Below, one piece after another: positions 26,601 through 35,456 of a DNA stretch of 64,000 bases. Under the pieces are notes generated by a model. It did not search any database and was not told where the DNA came from. It saw only the letters and a program-made list of their open reading frames with translations. Source of the DNA: Owenia fusiformis (taxonomy: Eukaryota; Annelida; Polychaeta; Sabellida; Oweniidae); the NCBI GenBank assembly GCA_903813345.2, contig CAIIXF020000006.1, forward strand, positions 35,128,436 to 35,192,435, read 5' to 3'. How positions within the stretch are numbered: the stretch's first letter is position 1; the number at the start of each line of letters is the position of its first letter. The position numbers were made by a program, and so were the translations under genes.

Positions 26601-29600
26601 GAAAAACGCTGACAATTTGAAAACAAAAATTTAATCAGTTCTGTTCTTAACAGGTTGTTAAAAATTAAGTACACAGGTAGATTGATGACACTATTCAAAT
26701 GAACAAAAAATCCAGCAAACTGATATACTGGCTTTGGTAGGAGTCTGTCACGATCAATGATTAAAGATATCAACATATATGGTGTCCAGCAGACACAAAA
26801 CACTAGGAATAGCACTAGTAACTGAATGGCTAGTTTAATGTCAGTTCTGCTTGTCTTCTTATGGACTGGTTTTGTCAGTGCGTTTGATATTCCCACATTT
26901 TGGCTTGGTTTGGTGTTCTCTTTCTTAATCGCATATGCTTGAACTGCCTTTTCACTTGCACGGACAGTTTTATAAATGTTCCAATAGCTATACATGATAG
27001 CGAGTGTGGGAACAAGAAATGTCAAAATGACTAAAATGATAGTATAACTATCACTAGCAGTCCAGTCAAACACACAAAGATCTGATTTTTGTTGGAAAGT
27101 TAATGTGCCCCATCCTAGTTGAGTCGGTAATACCATAAGTATAGCGTACATCCACAATATAGCAACTATCCCAGCACATTTTTTCCAGGTGAATATGCTT
27201 CTTGAAATATTCGTGTGACAAATTGCAATATATCTGAAAATGAAAAATATGGAGATATGGAGGTTCTGGATATGGAAACCTCAAAATCAGGAGACGGGAT
27301 ATATCTTACCAACTTATCTCCCAAAAACTCTACTTGGCATACGATAAATGGGCATAGCCAAGGATAAAGCAGGCGAGGCAATTGCCTCACCAATAGTTTA
27401 CAAAATGCCTCCCCAATCAAGTTTTGCCTCCTCAAATCTTAGATTCTGGCTACGTCCTTGCTGGTGTAATATAAGATTTATTATTATCCTGTGGTTACAA
27501 GGATATAGATAGAATATCACATGAAGATATATTTGATATGTGGATCAAGATATCATATTTAAGCAAAAAATTCCAAAACCAGCGAATATCACTTCTTAAC
27601 AAATGATATTCAATGGTTTCTAAAGTGATATTTGATGGTTTCGAATTTTCAAAATTATAAATTATATTTTTTCAAAACCATAGGATATTCCTATAATATT
27701 TAATAATATTATGTTATTAATACATTAATTTGGGATTTGACCCTTTAATTAATTTTTACCTGTTCACTGCAACTGTAGAAATGTTACATATAGACCCTAT
27801 ACAGCCCACAGCTAACACCATCGCTGTTCCCTGACAGTATGCATCTATCTTAAATCTTACTCCTCCAGTAAGTTGACTGTCAATTGTTATAGGAATTAAA
27901 CCCGTAACTAATAAATCGTGTATACTTAAATTTATTATAAAAATATTATGCACTTTCCGCATTGGTTTGATCATTAGATATGCAACGATGATTGTGAAAT
28001 TTCCCAGTGTTCCTGCGATTAGCAATATAATTTCAAATCCTATGAATAAATGGTTAGGATTTGGTTCATAAAATCCAACATATCCCACAGAGGCATTGGT
28101 TTTATTTGCCATGTTATATTATGTCACTATTATCCATTTGTGCAGCCGTACAACCTTTTTAATGAGATTTGTATCTGCTGTGATGTTCCTCTAATATTCC
28201 AGTTCTTCTATGGACTAATATACATCAATGACACAGTCAAAAATTGTGTTTGGTTTTGTTATTCTAAATTAGAAATGGAATGTTTAAATATTTATTTTGA
28301 TACCATTTTGTCTCTATTTTAATTCATCTGAACAATTGTGAAGAACAAAAAAGCAAATCGAAGCATGATGAAAAACACTCATTTGAATGTGCTTATAATT
28401 TGTGAATACGCCATAGACAGAACAGAATAGTGACGTCAAACATTCAAATCAGAAAATTTGCTCCACCTCATATATTATTAATGTTTATAAAATAAATTAT
28501 ATTTGATCACTGTTTAATAATATAATGCCTGAATACCAAATGCTACTTGCAGACTCAATTTAGTTTACCCAATATCGATATAACAAACCCCAATGGGAGC
28601 ACTAGTCAGATAATTAACTAAACTAGTCAGGGGTTTCATTAGCAGCAAGCAACAAGCGATTTTCACCGGTTGTTTTCACAAAATCGCCTGTTGTTTTTAG
28701 GGACTTTTCAACTTTTCTATGTTAAATTTATTATTTCCATTAATTTTGCCTTGTAGAGAGGTTGTCTGTCCATCTATATGTCTATTATTATCCCACCGAA
28801 CGAAGTTCGAGGGGGATATAGAGAAGCCGTCCGTTCGTCCGTCCATCCGTTTGTCTGTGTGTCTGGGCGATAACTCCAATACCGGTTGACGGATTTGGTT
28901 CAAATTTTATAGGCTTATGCCTTATGAGTGTAGGACCTCTGCTCAAGAAGGAATTTTCAATATGGCCACTCAATTCAAAATGGCCGCCATTTTTCGTAAA
29001 AAATGGAATCATTGATAACTCAAATACAAGTGGACAGATTTGGTTCAAAATTTATATGCTGATGCCTAGGGACAAAGGAGTTTCGCACAAAAAGAGATTT
29101 TCAAGATGGCCACTTAATTTCAAAATGGTGACCATTTTTCTTAAAAATATGTAATCTTTGATAACTCAAATACCAGTGAACAGATTTGGTTCAAATTTTA
29201 TATGATGATGCTTAGGGACACAGTAGCTATGTTTGACAAAAAATTTCCAAGATGGCCGCTTAATTTCGAAATGGCGGCAATTTTTCGTAATAAACGTAAT
29301 ATTTGATAACTCAAATACCAGTGAACAGATTTGGTTTAAATTCTATATGATTATGCCTAGGGACACAGTCGCTCTGAATTTTAAGACGGCGGCCAATTTT
29401 CGTAAAAAACGTAATCTTTGATAACTCATATACCAGTAAATGGATTTGGTTCAAATTTTATATGATGATGCCTCGGGACACACTTGCTATGTTTGACAAA
29501 GAATTTTCAAGATGGCCGCTTTATTTCAAAATGACGGCAATTTTTCGTTAAAAAAACATAATCTTTGATAACTCAAATACCAGTGAACGGATTTGGTTCA

Positions 29601-32600
29601 AATTTTATATGATGATGGCTAGGGACACCTAGGAACACAGTTGCTTTGTTCAAAAATGAATTTTCAAGATGGCCATTGAATTTCAAAATGGTGACCATTT
29701 TTCGTAAAAAAAACATAAAATTTTGATAACTCTAATACCAGGGAACGGATTTGTTTTAAATTTTATATGATAATGCCTAGGGACATCTGTTCGAGGAAGA
29801 ATTTTAAAAATGGCAGCTGAATTTCAAAATGGTTGCCATTTTTCTTTATTCAAATTTTATATGCTGATACCTAGGGACACTATAGCTCTGTTCGAGAAAG
29901 ATTTTTAAAATGACTGCAGAATTTCAAATGGACACCATTTTTAGTAAAAAAGAATGTAATCTTTGATAACTCAAATTTTAATTTATGGATATGGTTTACA
30001 TTTTATTTGTTGATGCTTAAGGACAAACAAGCTCTGCTCAAGAAGGAATTTTCAAGATGGCCACTAATAATCTAAATATGTTTTGTTCGGTGGGATTTGC
30101 TACTCCGTGGAGTTGCTGTTTTTCTAGTATATCAGTTGATGGATTCAATTAAAAATGTGAGGACATATTGTTATGGTCTCTAACTTTTTGTGAAGACACT
30201 CAGTCGTTGGCATCCGGCAGTTGGCATTCGCCATCTGTAACAAATGGCAGGTTGTGACATTGAACATATTAATGCCTTGTTGCAGTTACATTTTACATCA
30301 ATCCTTCTTTGAGAGATGTTCAATTTCCATAGACTTCAGCAATTCAACAGCTGGCATGAAAATATGAAAGATTAAATTTAAAAAAATAGTGGACATTATG
30401 AATTCAGAGGCCATATTGAAAACATTTTCTCGAACAGAGATGCCATACATATAAGGTATTACCTCATTAAATTATATAAATGGACTTAATCTGAAAACAG
30501 ATATTTGCATTTTCTCTTTTAGAGATAACTTCACATTGCAAATCTGGAGTCTATTTTTCAAAACTGACAAAAGTCCCCTGAATTATAAAAGAACTACGGA
30601 TGCTATCAAGACCAATCAAGACTGATAAAATTCCTGTGAAGTACAGGGTGTCAAATAAGTCTGTTCTTCCCCCTTAACTTTTTTAATTAAGAGAGAACAT
30701 AAGATTGTTATATACCATCTTAAAGGGAATTTAATTTGCTGATCCAACACCAAATTTCAGATTGATTGATTGAATTCCAAATTTTTTAGAGCATTTCTAG
30801 TGATGTTCATATTTCACTTTTTTATGGTCCGTATGTTTTCCCCCAGCAGCTGGGACAGCCTCAATTCTATGAGGATACGATATGTTCAAATCATTCTGAA
30901 CGTCTAATTTTGGTTGTTACCTACTTTTTTGTGATGAAAGGTGCCCCTGTTTCAAATGCTTTCCTGAATGTAACACATTTTACTCTTTTACCATACTGAG
31001 AAATATCTAAATCAACCAATGTTGGCATTGTCACTGCAATATCAACTTTGCACCGTTCATTCACCATAACATAATGTATACTGGTAATTTTACTTGTTTT
31101 GACGTAATCAAAGGTCAACTACAACCTTTCAAGAAACATTGTAGCAATTTTATTAGGAGGAGTTCATTATTGATTTTTTGAGGGTGATCAGCATTTTCCA
31201 TAAGCTTTAAAATGATATATGGGAAAGTAAGATAACTTTAAAAATTAAAAAGTTAAGGGGGGAGAACAGACTTATTTGACGCCCTGTACAATCTAGAAAA
31301 AACTACATGTATGAATTCTTCATCATTATCACTAGATTCCAGATTACTAAAGAATTTCCATTTGCTTAGATTATTTTCTCTTATTTCAGAAACAGAAGTT
31401 CAACACCCAGAAAGTCTAGCAGAAGTAAATCACGGAGGAGTTTATATGATGAATCAGTAAATGATCAAGAGGTAAATATTTGGTGTGAATATATTGTAAA
31501 TCTTGTACGTTGTGAATATATTTAAAGAGCTCAATTAGCATAATGAGATACATGTACGAGGGGTGATCAATATTAAAATATATTACATGTTTTGTTTTCA
31601 AATCTTCAGAGTTGATAGTTGATTGAATGATGTATCACTGGAAAGAAAATCAAAGGTATTGGTCTATAAAAAGCATCCTTGTAAAAAAGTGTCCATTACT
31701 TATTGATCACCCCTCGTATATGACATAGTACATGTACAGTTATGACATGTAATACATGAGTCTGACATCAAGTCTCTGGACCCCCTCACCCAGTACATCT
31801 CCAGTGAAAGGTTGAGTTGACAGATTGTGGTGTATCGAGGGGAACTTAAGGAATTGAAGCAAGGCTATACTTTATCAAGAACATCTCATGTAAATCTTTT
31901 GCTTCAGTTTTGCAAGTTGTACGCATACTGTGTGTATTTCCCAATACATGCAGTCATTTTTGGCTCACACAGTGAGCCTATGGGATTGACCAGGCATCCG
32001 TCCGTCTGTTGGTCCATTCGTCCGTCCGTCCGTTGGTCCGTCCGTCAACATTGGCCGCACAAATTAAAACTGCTATTCGGATTGAGTCATATCCACATTC
32101 ATTTTATGCATATCCATAATGCCTATTTGACCTATCATCGCCATTTCCCAAGTTCGTCCGGTTTCCGAGAAATTGCGGATTTTGACGTCAAAAAGTCAAA
32201 TTTTCTGTAAATACTAGACACTTTGTTGAAGTAGAACTTTCAAATAACTTTTAGTAGTTGGTGTATATGCAACTTATGTCCTCTGAAGATTTCAAAGCTC
32301 TTGGAATTACGGTTTTTGGTGTTTACACTATAAAATTTGAAAAAAAGTAGGACTTCATCATTTTCAGGAAACTTTCTCATGTATAAAGTCAATGGCAGGT
32401 TTTATGTTTATGTTTATGTTTATGTTTATTTATTATTTGAAATACACACAAAATACAATATATGAACTGGGTGACACTTTAAAAAGTGTATATTCCCAAT
32501 ATTAGACAAAATAATACATGTGTGTTGTCATACCTATTAAATGCAGTTGGGGACCTGCCTATGTATTCATCTATTTGAACGAAAGTATTGGTTTGTCACA

Positions 32601-35456
32601 TCATAATAGACCAAATGAGGTAAAGTTTTGGCATAATGTCAAAAGTGTTCTTGAATACAATTATACCAATGAGTGCAAATATACTTACAATGTAGTTTGA
32701 ACATTATTTGGAACAGAGGCAAAATCAGGGGGTACAGCAGAGCTTATAGGAAATATAAGTCAGTTTAGTAAAAAACAAACAACAACAAAAAAAACCACAA
32801 AAACAGCATAACTGTATGTGATTGAAATGTTACCATATGGGTCAGATATACTGAGCAATCATATTGAGAGCAGTTTTGTTCTTCGAAGAAACCAAAAGAG
32901 CATACACGAGAGAAAGCATGGTGAGGGCAATGGGTGATAAAGAGACAGCAAAATATCAATTGAGTTAGTATGTTTCCAAAAATAGTTTTTTTAGTTCTCT
33001 TTTAAATGAATAGAGGCTTTTTATTTGTTTAAGTCTTTCTGGTAATTTGTTCCAAAGCTGGGGTACTGAAATGGATATAGATGATTTACCATAATTTGTG
33101 CGAAATTTAGGTTGATCATAGGTCATTCTATTTCTGGTGTTATAAGGATTTCTTTCATGAACTGTTGTAAAGAGACGAGGGTATATACTCCTATAGTTAT
33201 CTAAGTCATTTTTCCATTTGAACATAAATATACATTTTGCTTGCTTATTAATGTCAAAAATAGTAATAAGTTTTAACATTTCAAAAAGTGGAGAAGAATG
33301 TGCTCTGTAGTCACTATTTGTTGCAAGACGTACAAACCTTTTCTGGGACAAGTGAAGTGGATTTATTGATGTAGGATTTGCATCCCCCCAAACAAGATTA
33401 CCATATATTAGATATGAATAGATCAAGGAGTAGTAAATACTTGTAAACCCTTGAATGTTTAAGATATGCTTAATCTTGTACAAAATACCTATGGTCCTTG
33501 AAATTTTCATATTAACTGAAGATATGTGATCTTTCCATGTCAAATGTTGGTCAATTATAATGCCTAAAAAACTGATCGTTGAAACTTGTTCAAGTTTATT
33601 GTCATTGAGATATATTTTGAAGTTACTTGGATCATAGTGCTTCTGTCTTGACGTAAAAATGATGTATTTGGTTTTAGAAATGTTTATAGAAAGTCTATTA
33701 GTCACCAGCCATTCTTCAATATGTTTTAGCTCGGTGTTCAATATATCATTGAGTTCATTTAGATTTTTGCCATTTATCAATATATTAGTGTCATCTGCAA
33801 AAAGAACAAAAAATAACCTTGGAGATGATAAGTATATGTCATTAATATAAACAATGAAGAAAAGGGGACCTAGTATGGAGCCTTGAGGGATTCCACAGTT
33901 AATGGTATTTGGCTCAGAAATAACATCTTTGTATGAAGTTCTTTGAATTCTATTTTTGAAATAACTTTTTACCAAATCAAGTGATACGCCACGTATACCA
34001 TAAAAATATAATTTTTGAAAAAGAATTTCATGGTCGATAGTGTCAAATGCCTTGGAAAAATCTAAAAATAGGCCAATTGAGTATTCTCCGAGATCAATAG
34101 ATTTTCTTATTTTTTCAACAAAATTTAGAACAGCCATAAAAGTTGACTTCTTTTCTCTAAATCCAAATTGATTAGAATATAAAATTTCCATTTTGTCAAT
34201 AAAAGTAGAAAATCTCCTATACATTAATTTTTCAAGTAGTTTAGAGAATACAGGAAGGACAGAAATGGGGCGATAATTTGTAAATAATTTGTCATTATCT
34301 TTTTTATAAATTGGAATGACTTTGGCGGCTTTTAAATGATCTGGAAATATACCATTGCTAAACGATAGATTAAATATATGCAAAAGGGGCTGTAAGAGTG
34401 TGTTACCACACTCCTTTATGACAAATGGCTTAAAGTCATCAAGACCAGCAGCTGAATTTTTCAGATTATTTATTTCAGTTTGGATTTCATCATGAGATAT
34501 TGGATTAAGAAATAGAGTAGATTCTGTTAGACCTAAGTTCTGCATGAAATCAAGTGGGTTCTTTTTTGATTTGGGGATTTTTGAAGCAAGATTCTCACCT
34601 ACAGTTGAAAAAAAGTTGTTAAGTTGATTTGCAATTTGCTGTTTGTCTGTAATTTCAATGTTATTGTGAAGAAAAGATTCAGAAATATTGGTTGATTTAT
34701 TTTTCCTTTGAAGTAATTCATTTAAAATTTGCCAGTTAGCTTTAATATTACCTTGGGTTTTTGAAATCTATTGTTGTAGTACATTTTCTGAGAGTTTTTA
34801 ATTATTCTCTTTAAGGTTTTTGCATAAGTTTTGTAATTGATTTTATTTGGTTGGGAAGGATTTCTAAGGACCTTTTTATATAATTTGCTTTTGTTCCTGA
34901 TGGAAGTAAGAATGGCAGAAGTGACCCACGGTTTATTATTATTATTATAGATCCTTTTTATAGTAGTTTTAAGAGGAAAGCATCTATCATAGTGTTTAGT
35001 TAAAATATCTTCAAATATATTATATGACGCATTAGAATCATTATTACTTATAACCTCATTCCAATTTTCACTTGAAAGTAATTCTTTAAATAGTTGAATA
35101 TTTGGGTCAGTATATTTTCGCTGTTTGACTTTGATGTTTTTTGTGATTGACAAGATTCTTATTTCATTAATTAAAGCAAGTGGGCACTTCATACACTTGG
35201 GATATTGAAAAGAAACTAGCACCCTCTTGAAAAGCATAAAAACTTCCATTTGTTTTAATTTTGTTCTTATGCATTTTCATTTTGCTCTTGTGTGTTTTCA
35301 ATATACCTTTGTGCGTTTCAGTTTGATGAAATGGATGACTCACTGGATATGGCCAACAGGACAGCTAGACAGCTCAAGCACATATCTGACAAAATGCGCT
35401 CTTCCATGAAACACGAGCTCATTCAATCACATAGAGATAGTTTGCTTATAATGTAA
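5540..35456 (+). CDS. AKNA-like: AKNA-like centrosome/microtubule-organising protein, 13 coding exons
   Basis: Spliced model: 5540-5618, 7867-10236, 11160-11320, 11713-12315, 13451-13524, 14952-15031, 15364-15455, 15898-16141, 16737-16923, 17301-19064, 19242-19400, 31390-31471, 35322-35456. All junctions are GT/AG, phases agree, and the total is 6030 bp (2009 aa plus stop). Seen: a conserved AKNA-type segment ending GAKVNLYSD (about 735-758), a coiled-coil region with LEGELFNLGTQLDDLHEHVE (about 925), GDYLGSHSS / DIDSGFMGSES (exon 8) and a C-terminal helix (exon 13). These match my recollection of the AKNA family. Vertebrate AKNA, first named as an AT-hook factor, is a subdistal-appendage centrosome protein that promotes microtubule nucleation. 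This protein is longer than human AKNA (about 1,440 aa), mainly through disordered Ser/Pro-rich exons 2 and 10. Inference: same cytoskeletal role. An in-phase exon with a good start makes 5540 the preferred ATG; a 5' UTR acceptor may lie at 5374. Confidence 0.87.
5700..5870. repeat. Fragment of GTTC(C/T)ACTTA repeat family
   Basis: Degenerate tandem-like boxes GGTGTTCTACTT, GTGTTCCACTTAG and GTGTTCTACTTAGG, the same vocabulary as the TA-flanked elements at 6816 and 15671. No clear ends. Confidence 0.5.
6816..7078. mobile_element. TA-flanked MITE with GGAACACCT boxes, 263 bp
   Basis: Termini CTGCAGAAACCCTGTG and CACAGATTTTACTG form imperfect TIRs flanked by TA on both sides. The body is made of repeated GTGGAACACCT/TATAAGT boxes. 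Located in AKNA-like intron 1. Confidence 0.65.
7867..10236 (+). CDS. AKNA-like exon 2 (large, disordered, plus AKNA core motif)
   Basis: Encodes residues 27-816. The first two thirds are acidic and low in hydrophobics. Then comes SKIP at residue 442 in a basic Ser/Pro context, followed by a run of HRESP/RRESP/ARESP repeats (about 488-523) that looks like a phosphorylation-rich or SR-like segment. The end carries a predicted coiled coil leading into GAKVNLYSD, the best family marker. Acceptor TTTCAG before 7867; donor GTAAGT after 10236. The ATG at 7857 lies upstream of the splice site and is not the start. Confidence 0.88.
10237..11159. other. AKNA-like intron 2
   Basis: AT-rich, no repeats or extra exons recognised. 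The TAAGATCTTTCTTTATTTTAGCGATC-like stretch near 10825 reappears at about 20040, so part of it belongs to a dispersed repeat. Confidence 0.5.
11160..11320 (+). CDS. AKNA-like exon 3
   Basis: Enters in phase 1 and leaves in phase 0, residues 817-870 (ADMGSAPIPGASIGQ...GLVFKASGLADQ). Acceptor TTTATAG, donor GTTAGT. Exon 4 continues the reading frame as VDSFNAL, linking them. Confidence 0.82.
11713..12315 (+). CDS. AKNA-like exon 4 (coiled-coil core)
   Basis: 201 codons, residues 871-1071, phase 0 at both ends. Strongly helical: VDSFNALITENQLSPEEQNK, then LEGELFNLGTQLDDLHEHVE and a last helix ending RDREIQNLVE. These heptad-like segments are the most conserved-looking part of the protein and probably mediate assembly. 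Acceptor TTTTCAG, donor GTATAA. Confidence 0.86.
12316..13450. other. AKNA-like intron 4
   Basis: 1.1 kb of AT-rich sequence. No coding exon, TIR element or tandem repeat is seen. Confidence 0.5.
13451..13524 (+). CDS. AKNA-like exon 5
   Basis: 74 bp between TTCCAG and GTGAGT, phase 0 in and phase 2 out. It encodes NLHTICAQSPDGATSLKVP and onward. It is the last constant exon before the duplicated exon-6 cassette. Confidence 0.75.
13805..15031 (+). repeat. Five tandem copies of the exon-6 cassette (292-bp unit)
   Basis: Near-identical units with exon-like starts after TTCCAG at 13843, 14135, 14427, 14719 and 14952. Spacing is 292, 292, 292 and 233 bp; unit 4 lost about 59 bp. In copies 1-4 the exon reads ...EKPDEED then TAG. 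Only copy 5 continues (GAAGAATATACT) to a GTAAAA donor. Each spacer between copies carries an AATAAA (first at 14045) right after a strong TTTGCATTTCAG acceptor-like site. Sequence identity suggests a recent duplication, conversion or an assembly collapse/expansion. Confidence 0.95.
14952..15031 (+). CDS. AKNA-like exon 6 (functional fifth copy)
   Basis: 80 bp, phase 2 in and phase 1 out. It joins exon 5 as ..LDDINIAEDEYYNEKP.. and exon 7 as ..EPRGTRGSGIPRS. The four upstream relatives stop at TAG and have no donor, so only this copy gives the full-length protein. Confidence 0.78.
15364..15455 (+). CDS. AKNA-like exon 7 (basic, SGIP motif)
   Basis: 92 bp after TTTCAG, ending at a GTATAT donor. 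It encodes a Lys/Arg-rich segment starting GTRGSGIPRSTRKLKDTKK. SGIP at residue 1127 in a basic context fits an EB1-binding SxIP motif. Confidence 0.76.
15671..15883. mobile_element. TA-flanked MITE abutting exon 8, 213 bp
   Basis: TIRs CAATAAAAGCTGTGTAAAT and its partner ending TTTACTG are flanked by TA at 15669 and 15884. Internal GGTGTTCCAC boxes match the 6816 element. Only 14 bp separate it from exon 8, so the exon's branch-point region must lie inside or next to the element. Confidence 0.68.
15898..16141 (+). CDS. AKNA-like exon 8
   Basis: 244 bp, residues 1154-1235, with VGDYLGSHSSIPDSGLSTP, SGSRPDRYKLRPHG and DIDSGFMGSES, segments I recognise as AKNA-like. Acceptor TTTACCAG sits 14 bp downstream of a TA-flanked MITE. 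Donor GTTGGT. Confidence 0.83.
16737..16923 (+). CDS. AKNA-like exon 9 (Gly/Gln-rich)
   Basis: 187 bp, phase 1 in and phase 2 out. The true frame is EKDAQPNGKLRQPSKISYP followed by GQ/HSQGG repeats and SSEEEAPSFISAGSRSSVKR. The long open frame here beginning at 16743 is out of phase. Acceptor TTTGTAG, donor GTAAGC. Confidence 0.76.
17150..17165 (+). repeat. C16 homopolymer
   Basis: Sixteen consecutive C in intron 9 followed by TCAG. Homopolymer C tracts also occur near 2757 and 42300. Prone to length error. Confidence 0.9.
17301..19064 (+). CDS. AKNA-like exon 10 (disordered, Pro repeats, CxxC motif)
   Basis: 588 codons, residues 1297-1885. It begins with a short coiled coil (SEQLKALQEELVKLKNQM), then SAIP at residue 1353 followed by RR. 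A long charged Arg/Tyr/Asp-rich stretch follows, then repeats of TPIVP / TPAVP type. Near its end is CPVCSGSGQC (1841-1850), a CxxCxGxGxC zinc-binding-like cluster. Acceptor TTTTCAG, donor GTAAGA. Confidence 0.85.
19242..19400 (+). CDS. AKNA-like exon 11
   Basis: 159 bp, phase 2 at both ends, residues 1885-1938: SAPNHDISRIAHIATPRTGK and RGSKVRYYVREIHDSSSG. Acceptor ATTTCAG, donor GTACAT. It is followed by the 12 kb intron that contains the GPCR gene and the transposon nest. Confidence 0.8.
19500..20167. other. Intronic fragment of a dispersed repeat
   Basis: ATACCGTAATCGCTGTAATG followed by AGCGCCCACCCC resembles the end of a dispersed DNA element, but no partner terminus is visible. The rest is featureless AT-rich intron. 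Confidence 0.35.
21001..22790 (-). pseudogene. Inverted decayed copy of the same CXC-type gene (left arm)
   Basis: The - strand reads HEKAVTRLFVHIKQMTSEG (near 21830), CGPRCTCYKNGFLYIAMYKC (near 21200) and SLVGLQFSHKNNP, matching the + strand copy in the right arm. Disrupted by stops, frameshifts and the MITE at 22020. Confidence 0.65.
22020..22449. mobile_element. Harbinger-like MITE, 430 bp, nested
   Basis: Ends CCCAAATGCGAGTAG and CTACTCGCATCTGGG are flanked by TTA on both sides (22017-22019, 22450-22452), as expected for PIF/Harbinger 3-bp target duplications. The mirror arm at about 23335 lacks it, so the empty site is visible. Confidence 0.85.
22908..24316 (+). pseudogene. Decayed transposon-borne gene with CXC-type Cys cluster (right arm)
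   Basis: Open segments in changing frames encode DAILIDGIILVHEMHPG, a HEEADT motif near 23500, LYDRTSN-like and WGQLYN-like pieces, and a terminal Cys cluster CKVKCGPRCTC...CKCHGQC (24107-24200). From memory, multi-copy proteins with HEEADT and a C-terminal CXC cluster are common in invertebrate genomes; their function is unclear to me. Stops and frameshifts make this copy non-functional. Confidence 0.65.
25405..26539. other. Intronic stretch with GGTGGGAT-type repeat fragment
   Basis: CTGTTCGATGGGATTCGCTACG near 25675 matches the right edge of the array at 30090, so an old copy sits here. The 3' flank of the GPCR gene follows. No further gene is seen. Confidence 0.5.
26540..28112 (-). CDS. 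Class A GPCR, copy A (nested in AKNA-like intron 11)
   Basis: Two coding exons, 28112-27760 and 27233-26540 (353 + 694 bp; 348 aa), phase-compatible at a split Arg codon. Seven hydrophobic segments. TM1 has GTLGNFTIIVAYL, TM2 NLSIHDLL, TM3 ends NRYIAIC (a D-to-N variant of DRY), TM6 FCVCWTPYMLI and TM7 NLPVYLIF in place of NPxxY. An Asn-glycosylation site (NKT) is near the N-terminus. It acts at the plasma membrane and the ligand is unknown. The overall look is melatonin/amine-like class A, but I cannot place it more closely. Upstream, a 7-codon uORF ends one base before the ATG. Paralogue of the gene at 42862. Confidence 0.86.
28114..28137 (-). promoter_or_regulatory. 7-codon uORF before GPCR A
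   Basis: ATGGATAATAGTGACATAA then TAA, one base before the GPCR ATG at 28112. It is homologous to the N-terminal extension of GPCR B (MDSTIEPKSN), which remains open there. It may lower translation or be inert. Confidence 0.6.
28791..30130. repeat. Tandem array of about 145-bp units bounded by inverted ends
   Basis: Starts TCCCACCGAACGAAGTTCG and closes TTGTTCGGTGGGATTTGC, so the edges are inverted. Inside are about eight degenerate units with TTTGATAACTCAAATACCAG, GATTTGGTTCAAATTTTATA, CCTAGGGACAC and AAGATGGCCGC boxes. The left edge has a CCGTCCGT run. Short open frames within (28924, 29233) come from the repeat. Confidence 0.88.
30644..31286. mobile_element. Mariner-type MITE, 643 bp
   Basis: TIRs CAGGGTGTCAAATAAGTCTG and its complement, extending about 45 bp through CCCTTAACTTTTT, flanked by TA at 30642 and 31287. 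No intact transposase. It shares CAGGGTGTC with the 20709 element. Confidence 0.9.
31390..31471 (+). CDS. AKNA-like exon 12 (basic Ser/Arg-rich)
   Basis: 82 bp between ATTTCAG and GTAAAT, phase 2 in and phase 0 out. It encodes RNRSSTPRKSSRSKSRRSLY and ends DESVNDQE. It is far from exon 11 (12 kb) but phase-compatible. Confidence 0.74.
31557..31716. mobile_element. Mariner-type MITE, 160 bp
   Basis: TIRs CGAGGGGTGATCAATA and TATTGATCACCCCTCG flanked by TA. It lies 85 bp downstream of AKNA-like exon 12. Confidence 0.88.
31960..32365. repeat. Dispersed repeat with CCGTCCGTC run
   Basis: TTGGCTCACACAGTGAGCCT followed by GTCCGTCCGTCCG blocks. This looks like a high-copy interspersed sequence. 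Ends not defined; it abuts the LINE tail. Confidence 0.5.
32399..35249 (-). mobile_element. LINE A (CR1/jockey-like), 5'-truncated
   Basis: Reverse transcriptase frame 34740-32965 on the - strand. It has YRPISVLP, LFLDFSKAFDTIDH, NCGIPQGSILGPLFF and the catalytic FADDT. Further upstream (35249-34722), in another frame, is the linker that follows the endonuclease (PWVTSAILTSIRNKSKLYKK). One frameshift near 34765 separates them. The endonuclease is absent. The 3' end is an (AAACAT)n tail, seen as TATGTT repeats at 32399-32430. Inserted antisense in AKNA-like intron 12, ending within about 100 bp of exon 13. Inactive by truncation and frameshift. Confidence 0.88.
35322..35456 (+). CDS. AKNA-like exon 13 (C-terminus and stop)
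   Basis: Phase 0 after GCGTTTCAG. It encodes FDEMDDSLDMANRTARQLKH and a final amphipathic helix, stop TAA at 35454. AKNA proteins end in a comparable helix with Ala, Met and Lys spacing. The first AATAAA downstream is at 36419, which would give a 3' UTR of about 1 kb. Confidence 0.8.
   Translation, partial: FDEMDDSLDMANRTARQLKHISDKMRSSMKHELIQSHRDSLLIM

Larger units (their letters stand above)
31472..35321 (+). other. AKNA-like intron 12, occupied by repeats
   Basis: This 3.85 kb intron is almost wholly repeat-derived: a TA-MITE, a Gln/His-codon-like repeat with CCGTCCGTC runs, and LINE A on the opposite strand. No other gene is seen in it. Confidence 0.7.
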
